DNA of 64,000 nt from positions 528,572 through 592,571 of the forward strand of contig LR594584.1 in assembly GCA_901538445.1 (NCBI GenBank), given 5' to 3'. The notes under the pieces were generated by a model. That model was not told where the DNA came from. It worked only from the letters and a program-made list of their open reading frames with translations, and ran no database searches. Below are positions 38,656 through 47,606 of the stretch, piece after piece (position 1 is the stretch's first letter; each line of letters begins with the position of its first letter). Origin of the DNA: Gemmataceae bacterium. Its GTDB lineage: Bacteria; Planctomycetota; Planctomycetia; Gemmatales; Gemmataceae. A program made the translations under genes and the position numbers.

Positions 38656-40944
38656 TCACGGGGTGCGGCGAAGGGTCTCCCGCAGCGCCTTCGCCTGCGG
38701 GTTGGAGGGGTCGAGGGCCAGGGCGCGCTCGACGTCGGCGAGCGCCCGGTCGCGGCGGCCGGCGCGGAGGTGGGCGAGCGCCCGGTGAAGGTGCCCCGCG
38801 GGGTTCTCGGGTTCCAGGCCGGTGCAGACCGCGAACGAGAGGAGCGCGTCGTCGAGGCGGCCGGCGGCGAGGTCGCACCGGCCCAGTTGGAGCTGCGCCC
38901 AGAACGACCGCGGGTCGCGGGCCGCGGCGCGCTCGAACTCGACGCGGGCCGGACCGAGGGCGCCGCGGCGGAGGTGGTAGTTCCCGACCGCGACGTGGTG
39001 CCACGCCGAGGTCGCCGGGGCGTCGCTGGCCCGGCGCGCGTCGGCCTCGGCGTCGGCGGGCCGACCGGTGGCCCGTTTGAGAGCCGCGAGTTCGAGGGAC
39101 AGCCCGGCCAACGGGCCGAGTTCGCGGTCCGCCTCGGTGAGCGCGTCGATCGCCGCCCGCCGCTCCGCGGCCGGGTCCGCGGCGAGTTGAACCCGCAGGT
39201 GCGACCAGACGATCACCGCGTCGAGCAGGTCGATGCGGGCGGTTTCGCGCACGGCGGCCGGGGCGTCGCCCTTCACGAGTGCGAACAGGTCATTGCGGCG
39301 CGCCCAGAGTTCGGCCCCGGCCCGCTCGGCCCGCGCCCGATCGGTCGCCGGCAGCGCATCGGCGGCCGACACCGCACGCATCCCCTCGGCCAGCGCGTGC
39401 AGATCGCCGCACGCGACCGCTTGATCCGATTGCCGCAACCCGCGGGCCAGCCCGGTCCCCAGATCGCCCGTGAACGGCACCCCTTCCGCGACCGCGAGCC
39501 CCCGGCGGAACGCGGCGCGGGCGTCGGTGAACCGGCCGCGGGCGAGTTCTGCGTTCCCCTCGTCGAGCGCGACCCGGGCCGCCCCCAGACGACTGCCCAC
39601 CTGACTGACCCCGAGCACGCCGCCGCCCACGAGCACGGTGAGCGCCGCGGCGAGCAGCAGCCCCTGCGGCCGGCGGCGGCGCCACTTCCCCCAGCGCTCG
39701 CCGAGCGAGTGGTTGCGGACGCCGCGCAGTGGGAGATCGTTCTGGTGGCGGCGGAGGTCGTCGCCGAGCGCCGCGGCGTGCGGGTAGCGGTCCCGCGCCT
39801 CGGGTTCGAGGCACCGCGAAACGATGTCCGAGAGCCCGCGGCTCACCCGACGATTCCGTGCGGTAAGCGGAACGGGCCGCTCGCCCGGCAACTCACCGGC
39901 GAGCGCCTCGTAGAGCAGCACGCCCAGGGAGTACACGTCGGACCGGCCGTCGACTTCTGCGGAGATCGCCCGGCCGGTGCGGATCGCGTCGAGCGCGGCC
40001 CGCTGCTCCGGCGACTGGTACGCGGGCGTGCCCCCGAGCCACAGCGGGGGCGGGCCGACGACCGGCACCGGCGGCCGCGCGAGGTGGAAGTCCAGGAGCA
40101 TCGGCCGCCCCTCGGCCGTGAGGAGCACGTTCGAGGGCTTCACGTCCATGTGAACCAGCCGGTGGTCGTGCGCGAACTGGAGCGCGTCGGCCAGCCCTTC
40201 GGCGACCCGCACCATGACCCGAACGTAGTCGGTCGCCCACGCGGGCGGCGCGACCGGCCCGGCCCCGAACGGCGGCGCGTTGCCGGGGGCCGCGGCGATC
40301 GCGTCCCACACCTGCGCCGGGGTCCGCTCGGCCGCGGGGACCGGCGCGAGCGCGGCGAGCGCGTGGGCGAGCGTCGCCCCGCCGAAGAACGGCATGCACA
40401 GCACCCGGAGCCGGCGGGCCTGGTCGTCGTGCGCCGCGTACAGGGGGACGATGTGCGTGTGCTGGAGCCGGGCGAGGGTGTGGTGCTCGGCGTCGGCCCG
40501 CGGGGTCAGCTTCAGCACCACCTGCCGGTCGGCGAGCGACGGCTGCCGGGCGAGGTACACGCGGCCGCGGCGGCCCCGGCCGAGTTCGGCGAGCAGGTCG
40601 AACCCGGCGAGCCCCTCCCCGACCGCGGGGAACACCGGCTCGCGGTCCACGTCGAGGGCGTCGCGGAGGTCGAGGAGCAGGCGGAGCTGCGCGGCCCACT
40701 GCGGGAACCGGGCGAGCACCTCGGCCGAGCCCCCGGGCTCGCCGCTCTCGCGGCGGAGCGAGACCTCCTCGTAGATCAGTTCGCCGGCCGCCCCGGGGTG
40801 GTCGCGCAGTTCGGGGTGCTCGGCGAGGAAGTCCTCGGCCCGCGGCCGCTCGCCGCGGTCCCAGCGGCGGCGCATCTCGGCGACCAGCCGGTCGGCGAGC
40901 GCGTTCACCTCGGTCGAGGGGCCGGGGGCGGTGCTACCGTCCAT
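38656..40944 (-). CDS. Ser/Thr protein kinase with transmembrane segment and C-terminal TPRs
   Basis: 762 residues. Kinase domain: P-loop GRGRRGRVY (122-130), Lys145 in 'VVLKLTP', catalytic 'HMDVKPSN' (265-272), and DFH at 285-287 in place of DFG. 'GTPAYQSPEQ' is the activation segment end. A hydrophobic helix (about 425-445) is followed by TPR-like repeats to the end ('AWHHVAVGNYHLRRGALGPARVEF'). It overlaps the upstream sigma-factor gene by 11 bases, forming an ECF sigma/kinase operon known as the ECF01-Gob arrangement in Gemmata. Membrane location with the TPRs outside or inside is not resolved. Confidence 0.92.
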   Translation of the reverse strand: MDGSTAPGPSTEVNALADRLVAEMRRRWDRGERPRAEDFLAEHPELRDHPGAAGELIYEEVSLRRESGEPGGSAEVLARFPQWAAQLRLLLDLRDALDVDREPVFPAVGEGLAGFDLLAELGRGRRGRVYLARQPSLADRQVVLKLTPRADAEHHTLARLQHTHIVPLYAAHDDQARRLRVLCMPFFGGATLAHALAALAPVPAAERTPAQVWDAIAAAPGNAPPFGAGPVAPPAWATDYVRVMVRVAEGLADALQFAHDHRLVHMDVKPSNVLLTAEGRPMLLDFHLARPPVPVVGPPPLWLGGTPAYQSPEQRAALDAIRTGRAISAEVDGRSDVYSLGVLLYEALAGELPGERPVPLTARNRRVSRGLSDIVSRCLEPEARDRYPHAAALGDDLRRHQNDLPLRGVRNHSLGERWGKWRRRRPQGLLLAAALTVLVGGGVLGVSQVGSRLGAARVALDEGNAELARGRFTDARAAFRRGLAVAEGVPFTGDLGTGLARGLRQSDQAVACGDLHALAEGMRAVSAADALPATDRARAERAGAELWARRNDLFALVKGDAPAAVRETARIDLLDAVIVWSHLRVQLAADPAAERRAAIDALTEADRELGPLAGLSLELAALKRATGRPADAEADARRASDAPATSAWHHVAVGNYHLRRGALGPARVEFERAAARDPRSFWAQLQLGRCDLAAGRLDDALLSFAVCTGLEPENPAGHLHRALAHLRAGRRDRALADVERALALDPSNPQAKALRETLRRTP

Positions 40945-41524
40945 CGAGGACGCGGGGCGGGGGGCCGTCGGGGCCGTCGAACGCGACCTTCCGGGCGAGG
41001 TGGCGGAGGATGCGGCGCACGCTCCCGGCGTGCAGGCCGGTCCGCTCGCTGATCTCCTCGCAGGTGTACCCGAGGCGGCGGAGGTCGAGCACCGTGCGGT
41101 GCTCGGGGGGGCACGCGGCGAGCAGGCTCTGCCACGCGGCCCCGGCGCGGGCGTGCTCGCTGGGCCGCGGCTCCGAGCCCGGCAGCTCCCGGGCGAGTTC
41201 GCCCAGCGCCTCCTCGCGCCCGGTCTGGGCCTGCGCGCCGCGGGCGCGGTCGTACAGCCGGCACAGCACGACCCGGGTGACGAACGCCCGCAGGTGGGCG
41301 GCGTCGTTGAACTGCCACCGGGCCCCGCGGAACCCGTCGAGCAGGGTCGCCCACGCGGACTGGACGATGTCGGCCGAGTCGAACCGGGCGCGGACCCCGG
41401 TCGGCATCCGCCGCCGCACGAGCCCGCGGAGGAACGGCTCGAACGCCTCGAACAGTTCGCCCGTGGCGGCCTCGTCGCCGCGGCGGAGCCGGGCGAGTAC
41501 CTGATCGAGCGGCGCGTCGGTCAT
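40934..41524 (-). CDS. ECF-type RNA polymerase sigma factor (kinase-linked)
   Basis: 196 residues. Sigma region 2: 'FLRGLVRRRMPTGVRARFDSADIVQSAWATLL' and region 4: 'CPPEHRTVLDLRRLGYTCEEISERTGLHAGSVRRILRHLARK' (helix-turn-helix). Start ATG 41524 overlaps the stop of the upstream gene (TCAT on the plus strand), and it overlaps the kinase start by 11 bases. No anti-sigma gene is present; control may be by the linked kinase, as proposed for planctomycete ECF sigma-kinase pairs. Target promoters unknown. Confidence 0.92.
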   Translation of the reverse strand: MTDAPLDQVLARLRRGDEAATGELFEAFEPFLRGLVRRRMPTGVRARFDSADIVQSAWATLLDGFRGARWQFNDAAHLRAFVTRVVLCRLYDRARGAQAQTGREEALGELARELPGSEPRPSEHARAGAAWQSLLAACPPEHRTVLDLRRLGYTCEEISERTGLHAGSVRRILRHLARKVAFDGPDGPPPRVLDGR

Positions 41525-42237
41525 TGCCGGACCACCAGAGTCGGTGCCCCGGTGTGCGGGGAGCGGGCGCGGAGCCGCTGCCGGGCGACCTCGAGCGCGA
41601 CGCCGGCCCCGCCGACCGCCACGGCCCAGTACCCGATCCGGTCCCAGACCGCCCCGGGGTCGGCCGGGTCCGCGAGCGCCGCGCCGAGCGTGTCGAGGAA
41701 CTGCTCGGCGGCCCCGGCCAGGTCCGCGACCTCGGGCGTCGCGATCAGGTCGCCCACGAACCCGGGCACCGACTCGGGCGGCCCCGGGTCGTCCGCTGCG
41801 ACCTCCGGGGCGAAGGTGTGGAAAGCGGGCGACGCGGGTGCGGCGGCGTCCCCCTCCGCAGGCTCGCCGCACTCGGGCAGTTCGTACTCGACGACCGGGG
41901 GCGGGGGCGGGAACTTCAGCGAGACCTCGTCGAGCGGCTCCTCGGCGACCTTCGGCCGGGCGGGCGCGAACTGGGTGGGGTCGAACTCGGGCACCGGCGG
42001 GGCGACCGCTTCGGCCGTCGCGTCGGGGGTGGGGTGGAACACGATCCCGGGGGCGTCGGGCGCGAGGAACGTGGCCGCCGGGGCGCGGACCCGCACCGGG
42101 CCCGTCATCATCCCCGGATCGGTCATCAGCGAGAGAGCGGGTGCGAAGATGTCGCCCCCGAACAAACCGAAGTACGCGGGGACCGCCCGGTCCTCGAGCG
42201 ATTCGACGCGCAGCGCGTGCGTTGTGGCACCAGCCAT
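41521..42237 (-). CDS. LEDR-motif (planctomycete-type) secreted/anchored protein, first gene of the sigma-kinase operon
   Basis: 238 residues from ATG 42237. N-terminal 'RVESLEDRAVPA' (10-21) is the LEPR/LEDR-type motif that planctomycetes place at the start of many exported proteins. The middle is Pro/Ala/Glu/Asp-rich and low-complexity. A C-terminal hydrophobic stretch 'YWAVAVGGAGVALEV' followed by 'RQRLRARS' looks like a membrane anchor with basic stop. Its TGA overlaps the sigma factor start (4 bp), so it is co-translated. It may be the surface sensor or anti-sigma partner for the sigma/kinase pair; this is inference. Confidence 0.72.
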   Translation of the reverse strand: MAGATTHALRVESLEDRAVPAYFGLFGGDIFAPALSLMTDPGMMTGPVRVRAPAATFLAPDAPGIVFHPTPDATAEAVAPPVPEFDPTQFAPARPKVAEEPLDEVSLKFPPPPPVVEYELPECGEPAEGDAAAPASPAFHTFAPEVAADDPGPPESVPGFVGDLIATPEVADLAGAAEQFLDTLGAALADPADPGAVWDRIGYWAVAVGGAGVALEVARQRLRARSPHTGAPTLVVRQ

Positions 42238-42315
42238 GGTGACCTCGATTGGTCCGACCCGAGAGGCACCATGATACTCGCCCCGGAACCGTCCGACCAC
42301 CCCGAACGGCCGCGG

Positions 42316-43563
42316 TCAGCTCCTCACCACCTCGCTCACGTCCAGCACGTACACCTGCCGCTGCGCGTCGTGGCACCCGTCCACGCACACCTGCGTGCCG
42401 TCCCGGTTCCACCGCGGGTGCAGGTCGCACCGCACCGGCCCGGTGTACCGCGGCGGCGAGTGGAGCTGGTTCAGGTCGTACCGCCGGCCGGTCGCGGGCC
42501 TGAACAGCATGAGCCGCTGCATCCGGTCCTTGTCGGGGTACGTGTCGTTCAGCACCCACTTGCGGTCGGGCGAGTACGAACAGTGCCCGTCCTGCGGGAG
42601 CACGTCGGCCCCGACCACCTTCGTCTCGCCCGAGAGCACATCGACGGTGTAGAAGTGGTTCCCGTCGGCTTTTGTTCGCGCCCACGCGAGGATCGTCGCG
42701 TCGTCGCGCCAGTCGAAGTGCGACACCATGCCGTCGTCGAACGCGATGCGCAGGTCGGTGCCGTCGGGCTTCGCGGTCAGCAGGCGGGTCTGCCACGCCT
42801 TGTCGTCCGGCTTCTTCCACCGGTGCAGGAACACGAACCGCGTGCCGCCGGGGTTGAACTGGAGGTGGTTCACCCAGTGGTGCGCTCCGGTGAAGCGGTC
42901 GTCGGGCTTGAACCCCGCGAGTTGCTTCAGGGTGACGACGAGGTCGCTCTTGCCGGTCCTCGCGTCCATCCACCACACGCCGAGCTTCTCGGGTGCGGAC
43001 TCGTCGGCGAACTCCTCGGGGTACGTCGCGTACCCGTACCCCGGCCGCAGCCGGTGCAGGCGGGCGAAGTCGAGCGAGACCGCCTGCGCGCCGTCGGGGC
43101 TGAGTGCGTACACCGGCCGCGGCAGGGTGCGGGTCTTCCCGGTGTGAACGTCGATGACCGTGGCGGTCGGCCGCTTGTCGGTGAACGAGTTGAACACCGC
43201 CTCGCGCTCGGGCGCGGAGCCGAGCCACTGGAGCATCGTCCCCTGTTGCCAGCTCCACGCCGGGGTCTTCGCGAGTTCGATGAACCGGTCGCCGTCCTTG
43301 AGGTCCACCATGCCGACCGTCAGCTCCTCGCCGGGCTTCGGCTGCCGGTCCGCGAAGTCGATCTCGTTGGCGAGCAGGTAGCGGCCGGTCTTGTCCCACG
43401 GGGTCTTGTCGTAGTACCCGAAGAAGTGGTGCTTCGGCCCCTTTGTGACGGCCCGCGCCGGCACCTTCACGGGCGTGTCGGCCTTCGGGGGCTCGGCCGC
43501 GAGCCGGGCGGCGGCCGCGGCGGCGGGTGCCAGGAGGAACTGTCGCCGGGAGAGGGGCAGCAT
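42316..43563 (-). CDS. Tat-exported beta-propeller protein (oligogalacturonate-lyase/TolB-like)
   Basis: 415 residues. Tat-type signal 'LSRRQFLLAPAAAAAARL' followed by repeated WD/TolB-like blades with 'KHHFFGYYDKTPWDKTGRYLL' and 'WSWQQGTMLQW' motifs characteristic of oligogalacturonide-lyase-like (WD40-type) proteins of Bacteroidetes and Planctomycetes. 'HHWVNHLQFNPGGTRFVFLH' and 'DGHCSYSPDRKWVLND' carry likely metal-binding His. Whether it is an active lyase of pectin-derived sugars or another polysaccharide enzyme cannot be told. It starts at ATG 43563. Confidence 0.82.
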   Translation of the reverse strand: MLPLSRRQFLLAPAAAAAARLAAEPPKADTPVKVPARAVTKGPKHHFFGYYDKTPWDKTGRYLLANEIDFADRQPKPGEELTVGMVDLKDGDRFIELAKTPAWSWQQGTMLQWLGSAPEREAVFNSFTDKRPTATVIDVHTGKTRTLPRPVYALSPDGAQAVSLDFARLHRLRPGYGYATYPEEFADESAPEKLGVWWMDARTGKSDLVVTLKQLAGFKPDDRFTGAHHWVNHLQFNPGGTRFVFLHRWKKPDDKAWQTRLLTAKPDGTDLRIAFDDGMVSHFDWRDDATILAWARTKADGNHFYTVDVLSGETKVVGADVLPQDGHCSYSPDRKWVLNDTYPDKDRMQRLMLFRPATGRRYDLNQLHSPPRYTGPVRCDLHPRWNRDGTQVCVDGCHDAQRQVYVLDVSEVVRS

Positions 43564-43623
43564 ACTCGACCTCGGGAAGTGCGTGGTGCCGTCAGTGTAT
43601 CCGCCCCGCCCGCCGCGGCCCGG

Positions 43624-44538
43624 TCACGGCGTCTCGGCCGTGACCTCCGGGGGCGGCCCCTTCTTCCGCGGCCACACCAGCAGCACCACCCCCAGGACCA
43701 CGAGCGCGGCGGCGACGCCGGTGCGGCCGGTCAGCGCCTCGTCGGCGAACAGCCACCCGAGGAGCACCGCGACCACCGGGTTCACGAACGCGTAGGTGCC
43801 GACGAGCGCCGGCGAGGTCGCGGTCAGGAGCCAGTTGTACGCCGGCAGCGCGACCACCGCGACCGCCACGAGGTACGCCCACGACGCGACCGACGCGGCG
43901 GAGACCGCCGACACGTTGACCCGGTCGGCCTCCCCCAGCGCGAGGCCGATGGCGACCATGAACACGCTGCCGCACAACATCTGGGCTCCGGACGTGCGGA
44001 CCGGCGACTTCGGGAGGTCGGCGTACCGGTTGAAGAGCGACCCGACGGCCCACGCGATCGACGCCACCACCAGCACGGCGGTGCCGACCGGGTTGATCCC
44101 GCCGGGGGCCGAGAGCGCCGCGACCCCGCCCAGGCCCAGGCCGATGCCGAGCACCTCGACGGCCCGCGGCCCGCGGCGGCCGCCGTACCCCCAGTCGAGG
44201 AGCAGGAGCCACGCGGGGAGCGTCGCGACCACGAGCGCGGCCGCGCCGGACGGCACCGCCTGCTGCGCCCACGTCACCCCGCCGTTGCCCATCACGAACA
44301 GCGGGACCGACGCGAGCGCGGCGTTCCGCCACTGCCGGCCGGTCGGCCGCGGGGCACCGGTGCGGACCCCGAGCGCGTACAGCGCGGCCCCGGCGAAGAG
44401 GAACCGCAGGCCCGCCATGAGGAACGGCGGGAGCGTGTCCACGGCGATGCGGATCGCGAGGTAGGTCGAGCCCCACAGCACGTAGATCGTCGCGAACGCC
44501 AGGACCAGCTTCACCCGGCTCGGCGGTTCCGTCCCCAT
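43624..44538 (-). CDS. EamA-family (DMT) transporter
   Basis: 304 residues with ten hydrophobic helices. The first EamA repeat 'FATIYVLWGSTYLAIRIAV' and second 'VLVVASIAWAVGSLFNRYA' mark the duplicated fold; 'PALVGTYAFVNPVVAVLLGWLF' is the characteristic second-repeat motif. Exports or imports small metabolites such as amino acids or drugs. It is 60 bases beyond the propeller gene's start and 108 bases after the next gene; operon linkage is uncertain. Confidence 0.92.
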   Translation of the reverse strand: MGTEPPSRVKLVLAFATIYVLWGSTYLAIRIAVDTLPPFLMAGLRFLFAGAALYALGVRTGAPRPTGRQWRNAALASVPLFVMGNGGVTWAQQAVPSGAAALVVATLPAWLLLLDWGYGGRRGPRAVEVLGIGLGLGGVAALSAPGGINPVGTAVLVVASIAWAVGSLFNRYADLPKSPVRTSGAQMLCGSVFMVAIGLALGEADRVNVSAVSAASVASWAYLVAVAVVALPAYNWLLTATSPALVGTYAFVNPVVAVLLGWLFADEALTGRTGVAAALVVLGVVLLVWPRKKGPPPEVTAETP

Positions 44539-44646
44539 CCGTTCCCCCGCGACTCGATAGACGGCCCGTGTGCCCCGCCAGTTGCTTTATCACCTCCCGG
44601 CGGTTCGGCTCTCGGTCCCGCGGCGTTTCACGCGCCGCGGGCCGCC

Positions 44647-45660
44647 TCACGGCGCGACTGCGTGCGGAACACGACCGGAAGCCGCGATCTCGTAGGACCG
44701 GAGCCGGGCCGCGTGGTCGTAGACGTGGCCCGCGAGAATCAACTCGTCGGCCTGGGTTTCCTGAACGAACCGGTCGAGCCACCGCCGCACCGCGGCCGGG
44801 TCGCCGACGGCCGAGCACTTCGTCATCCGCTCGACCTGCGCCCGCTCGTGCGGGAGCCACAGCCCGTCCATCGACTCGACCGGCGGCGGGAGGAGGCCGG
44901 GCGTCCCGCGAATCAGGTTGAGGAACAGCTGCTGGGCGGAGGTGAAGATCCGCCGGGCCTCGGCGTCGGTGTCGGCCGCGAACACGTTCGCCGCCACCAT
45001 CACCCGCGGCCGGTCCAGCACGGGCGACGGCTCGAAGTACCGCCGGTACAGGGCCAGCGCCTCGTGGAGCAGGTCCGGGGCGAAGTGCGAGGCGAACGCG
45101 AACGGGAGCCCCGACTCGGCCGCGAGGCGGGCCGAGAAGTCGCTCGACCCGAGCAGCCACACCGGCACCCGCAGCCCCTCGCCGGGAACGGCGTGGACCC
45201 CGGTCCCCGGCCCGCCGGGCTCGAAGTACGCCCGCAACTCGTGGAAGTCCCGGGTGAACGTGTCGGCCGGGCCGAAGTGCCGGCGGAGCGCGCGGGCGGT
45301 GCGGTGCTCGCCCCCCGGGGCGCGGCCGATCCCGAGGTCGATCCGCCCCGGGAACAGCGACTCCAGCGTGCCGAACTGCTCGGCGATCACGAGCGGGGCG
45401 TGGTTCGGGAGCATGACGCCCCCGGACCCGACGCGGATCCGCGACGTGCCCCCGGCCACGTGCGCGATGACCACCGCCGTGGCGGCGCTGGCGATGCCGG
45501 GCATCCCGTGGTGCTCGGCGAGCCAGAACCGCTCGTACCCCCACCGCTCGGCGTGCCGGGCCAGGTCGAGCGAGTTGCGGAACGACTCGGCGGCCGTGCC
45601 GCCGGCGCGGACCGGGGACAGGTCGAGGACGGACAGCGGAACCGGAACGTGCGGGGTCAT
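44647..45660 (-). CDS. LLM-class flavin-dependent oxidoreductase
   Basis: 337 residues from ATG 45660. '[10 protein letters not shown]', '[14 protein letters not shown]', '[23 protein letters not shown]' and '[15 protein letters not shown]' are the conserved TIM-barrel motifs of luciferase-like (MsnO8-type) monooxygenases. Uses FMN or F420; the motif set favours FMN. Substrate unknown. Gene spacing on the minus strand to the ADH gene (61 bases) suggests possible co-transcription. Confidence 0.92.
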   Translation of the reverse strand: MTPHVPVPLSVLDLSPVRAGGTAAESFRNSLDLARHAERWGYERFWLAEHHGMPGIASAATAVVIAHVAGGTSRIRVGSGGVMLPNHAPLVIAEQFGTLESLFPGRIDLGIGRAPGGEHRTARALRRHFGPADTFTRDFHELRAYFEPGGPGTGVHAVPGEGLRVPVWLLGSSDFSARLAAESGLPFAFASHFAPDLLHEALALYRRYFEPSPVLDRPRVMVAANVFAADTDAEARRIFTSAQQLFLNLIRGTPGLLPPPVESMDGLWLPHERAQVERMTKCSAVGDPAAVRRWLDRFVQETQADELILAGHVYDHAARLRSYEIAASGRVPHAVAP

Positions 45661-45721
45661 CGCGGGAACCTCGTGCGGGCGGTCCCCCATTGTTCGGACG
45701 CGGGCAAGCCCGCCCCGCGCG

Positions 45722-46768
45722 TCACGACTTCAGCGACGCCATGTCGATCACGAACCGGTACTTCACGTCGCTCTTGAGGAGCCGCTCGTAGGCCTCGTTG
45801 ACCTTCTGGATCGGGATCACCTCGACGTCGCTCACGATGCCCTTCTCGGCGCAGAAGTCGAGCATCTCCTGCGTCTCGGCGATGCCCCCGATGCCGGACC
45901 CGGCGAGGCTCCGCCGCGGGCTCAGCAGGCTGAACGGCGCGACCGGCAGCGGGTGCTCCGGGAGGCCGACGAGGCACAGGGTGCCGTCGAGCTTCACGAG
46001 CGCCAGGTACGCGTTCAGGTCGTGCTCGGCCGAGACGCAGTCGAGGACGAAGTCGAAGCTGTTCGCGTGCGCCTTCATCTCGTCGGCGTTCTTCGACACG
46101 ACCACCTCGTGCGCCCCGAGCCGCTTGCCGTCCTCGATCTTGCCGGGAGAGGTCGTGAACAGGACGACGCGCGCCCCGAGCGCGCGGGCGAACTTCACCC
46201 CCATGTGCCCGAGCCCGCCGAGCCCGACGACCCCGACCTTCTGCCCCGGCCCGACCTTCCAGTTCCGCAGCGGCGAGTACGTCGTGATCCCCGCACACAG
46301 GAGCGGCGCGGCGGCCGCGAGGTTCAACTTCTCAGACACCTTGAGCGTGAACGCCTCGTCGGTGATGATCCGCTCGGAGTACCCGCCGTAGGTGATGCCG
46401 CCGGAGACCTTGTCGGGCGAGTTGTAGGTGTACGTCGGGGTACACTGGCAGTACTGCTCGAGCCCGCGGGTGCAGTGCGGGCAGGTGCGGCACGAGTCCA
46501 CGATGACCCCGACCGCCGCCACGTCGCCGGCCTTGAACTTCTTGACTTCCTTCCCGACCCGGGTGACCCGACCGACGACCTCGTGCCCCGGCACGCACGG
46601 GTACACGGTGTTCTTCCACTCGTTGCGGACCTGGTGCAGGTCCGAGTGGCACACGCCGCAGTACAGGACGTCGATCTCCACGTCGGTCGGGCGCGGGTCG
46701 CGGCGGGCGACGCCGAACGGGGCGAGCGGGGTGGTCGCGGCTTGGGCGGCGTAGGCCTTCGTGGTCAT
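45722..46768 (-). CDS. Zinc-dependent NAD(P) alcohol dehydrogenase (YahK/cinnamyl-type)
   Basis: 348 residues. Catalytic zinc: '[11 protein letters not shown]' and '[10 protein letters not shown]'; structural zinc: '[17 protein letters not shown]'. Cofactor motif '[13 protein letters not shown]' and '[11 protein letters not shown]' near the C-terminus are typical of the YahK/YjgB NADPH aldehyde reductase branch, which reduces aldehydes broadly. Start at ATG 46768, divergent from the GntR regulator with 145 bases of shared regulatory DNA. A natural target of that regulator. Confidence 0.93.
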   Translation of the reverse strand: MTTKAYAAQAATTPLAPFGVARRDPRPTDVEIDVLYCGVCHSDLHQVRNEWKNTVYPCVPGHEVVGRVTRVGKEVKKFKAGDVAAVGVIVDSCRTCPHCTRGLEQYCQCTPTYTYNSPDKVSGGITYGGYSERIITDEAFTLKVSEKLNLAAAAPLLCAGITTYSPLRNWKVGPGQKVGVVGLGGLGHMGVKFARALGARVVLFTTSPGKIEDGKRLGAHEVVVSKNADEMKAHANSFDFVLDCVSAEHDLNAYLALVKLDGTLCLVGLPEHPLPVAPFSLLSPRRSLAGSGIGGIAETQEMLDFCAEKGIVSDVEVIPIQKVNEAYERLLKSDVKYRFVIDMASLKS

Positions 46769-46843
46769 GTGCGTCTCGCGGGTGCGGGCCGGGCGTCCCC
46801 GGGGCGCGGCCGCCGCGGGTGTGCTACTTCTGTACGCCCCGAA

Positions 46844-46887
46844 CAACGTCGTTGACAGGGGCGGGGCCTGCGGTAGACTGTCGACAG
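46844..46887 (+). promoter_or_regulatory. Promoter with two palindromes upstream of the GntR gene
   Basis: TTGACA (46852-46857) and TAGACT (46874-46879) are 16 bases apart. Two perfect palindromes overlap them: CAACGTCGTTG (46844-46854) at the -35 and CTGTCGACAG (46878-46887) at the -10. Either could be the GntR operator and would also regulate the divergent alcohol dehydrogenase. Confidence 0.5.
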
Positions 46888-46913
46888 ACGACAGCCGACC
46901 AACCGAGGCCCGC

Positions 46914-47606
46914 ATGCCCGCCGACGCCGCCGCGCCGCTGACCCGCACGAGCCTCGCGGAACAGGTCCGCGAGCGGCTCCGCGAGGCCATCGTGTGCGGC
47001 GAGTTGCCACAGGGGGGGCTCATCACCGAGCCGGTCGTCGCCGCCCGGTACGCGGTGAGCCGCGCCCCGGTCCGCGAGGCGCTGCTCGCCCTGGAGCGCG
47101 ACGGGCTCGTCACGTTCGACGCCCGCGGCCGCGCCCGGGTGCTCGAACTGACCCCCCGCGTGTTCGAGGAACTCGTCGCCGTGCGCGTCTCCCTGGAGGG
47201 GCTCGCGGCGCGCCTGGCCGCGGCCGGCGACACGGCCGACCTCGCCGCCGCCCTCGAAGAGAACATCCGCCGGCAGGGCGACGCGGGGACGTACCGCGAC
47301 CTCACGCGGCTCGACGTCGCGTTCCACGAACTGGTCGTGCGGGCCGCCCGGAACGACCGCCTGCTCGCGGCGTGGCTCACGGTCCGCTGCGTGCTCGACT
47401 TCTGGCTCACCGCCGCGTTCCGCGACGCCGAGATGTCGGTCGCCCCGCGGACCCTCGCGGTCGATTCGCACCGCCGGTTGCTCCGGGCCGTCGCGTCCGG
47501 CGACCCGGATCGGGCCGAGAGGGCCGCCGTCGCGCACATCACCCGCTGGCGGAGCTACCTGCCCGCCGCCCGCCCCGCTCCCGCCGCTCACGAGGCCGCC
47601 CGATGA
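46914..47606 (+). CDS. GntR-family (FadR-like) transcriptional regulator
   Basis: 230 residues. The N-terminal winged helix ('SLAEQVRERLREAIVCGELPQGGLITEPVVAARYAVSRAPVREALLALERDGLV') is diagnostic. The C-terminal FCD all-helical domain (about 90-220) has the ligand/metal positions 'VRVSLEGLAARLAA', 'FHELVVRAARND' and 'DSHRRLLRAVASGD'. It probably senses a small carboxylate or sugar-derived effector. Its TGA overlaps the next gene's ATG, so it is translated together with the DUF1549/DUF1553 gene, an unusual partner. Confidence 0.92.
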   Translation: MPADAAAPLTRTSLAEQVRERLREAIVCGELPQGGLITEPVVAARYAVSRAPVREALLALERDGLVTFDARGRARVLELTPRVFEELVAVRVSLEGLAARLAAAGDTADLAAALEENIRRQGDAGTYRDLTRLDVAFHELVVRAARNDRLLAAWLTVRCVLDFWLTAAFRDAEMSVAPRTLAVDSHRRLLRAVASGDPDRAERAAVAHITRWRSYLPAARPAPAAHEAAR

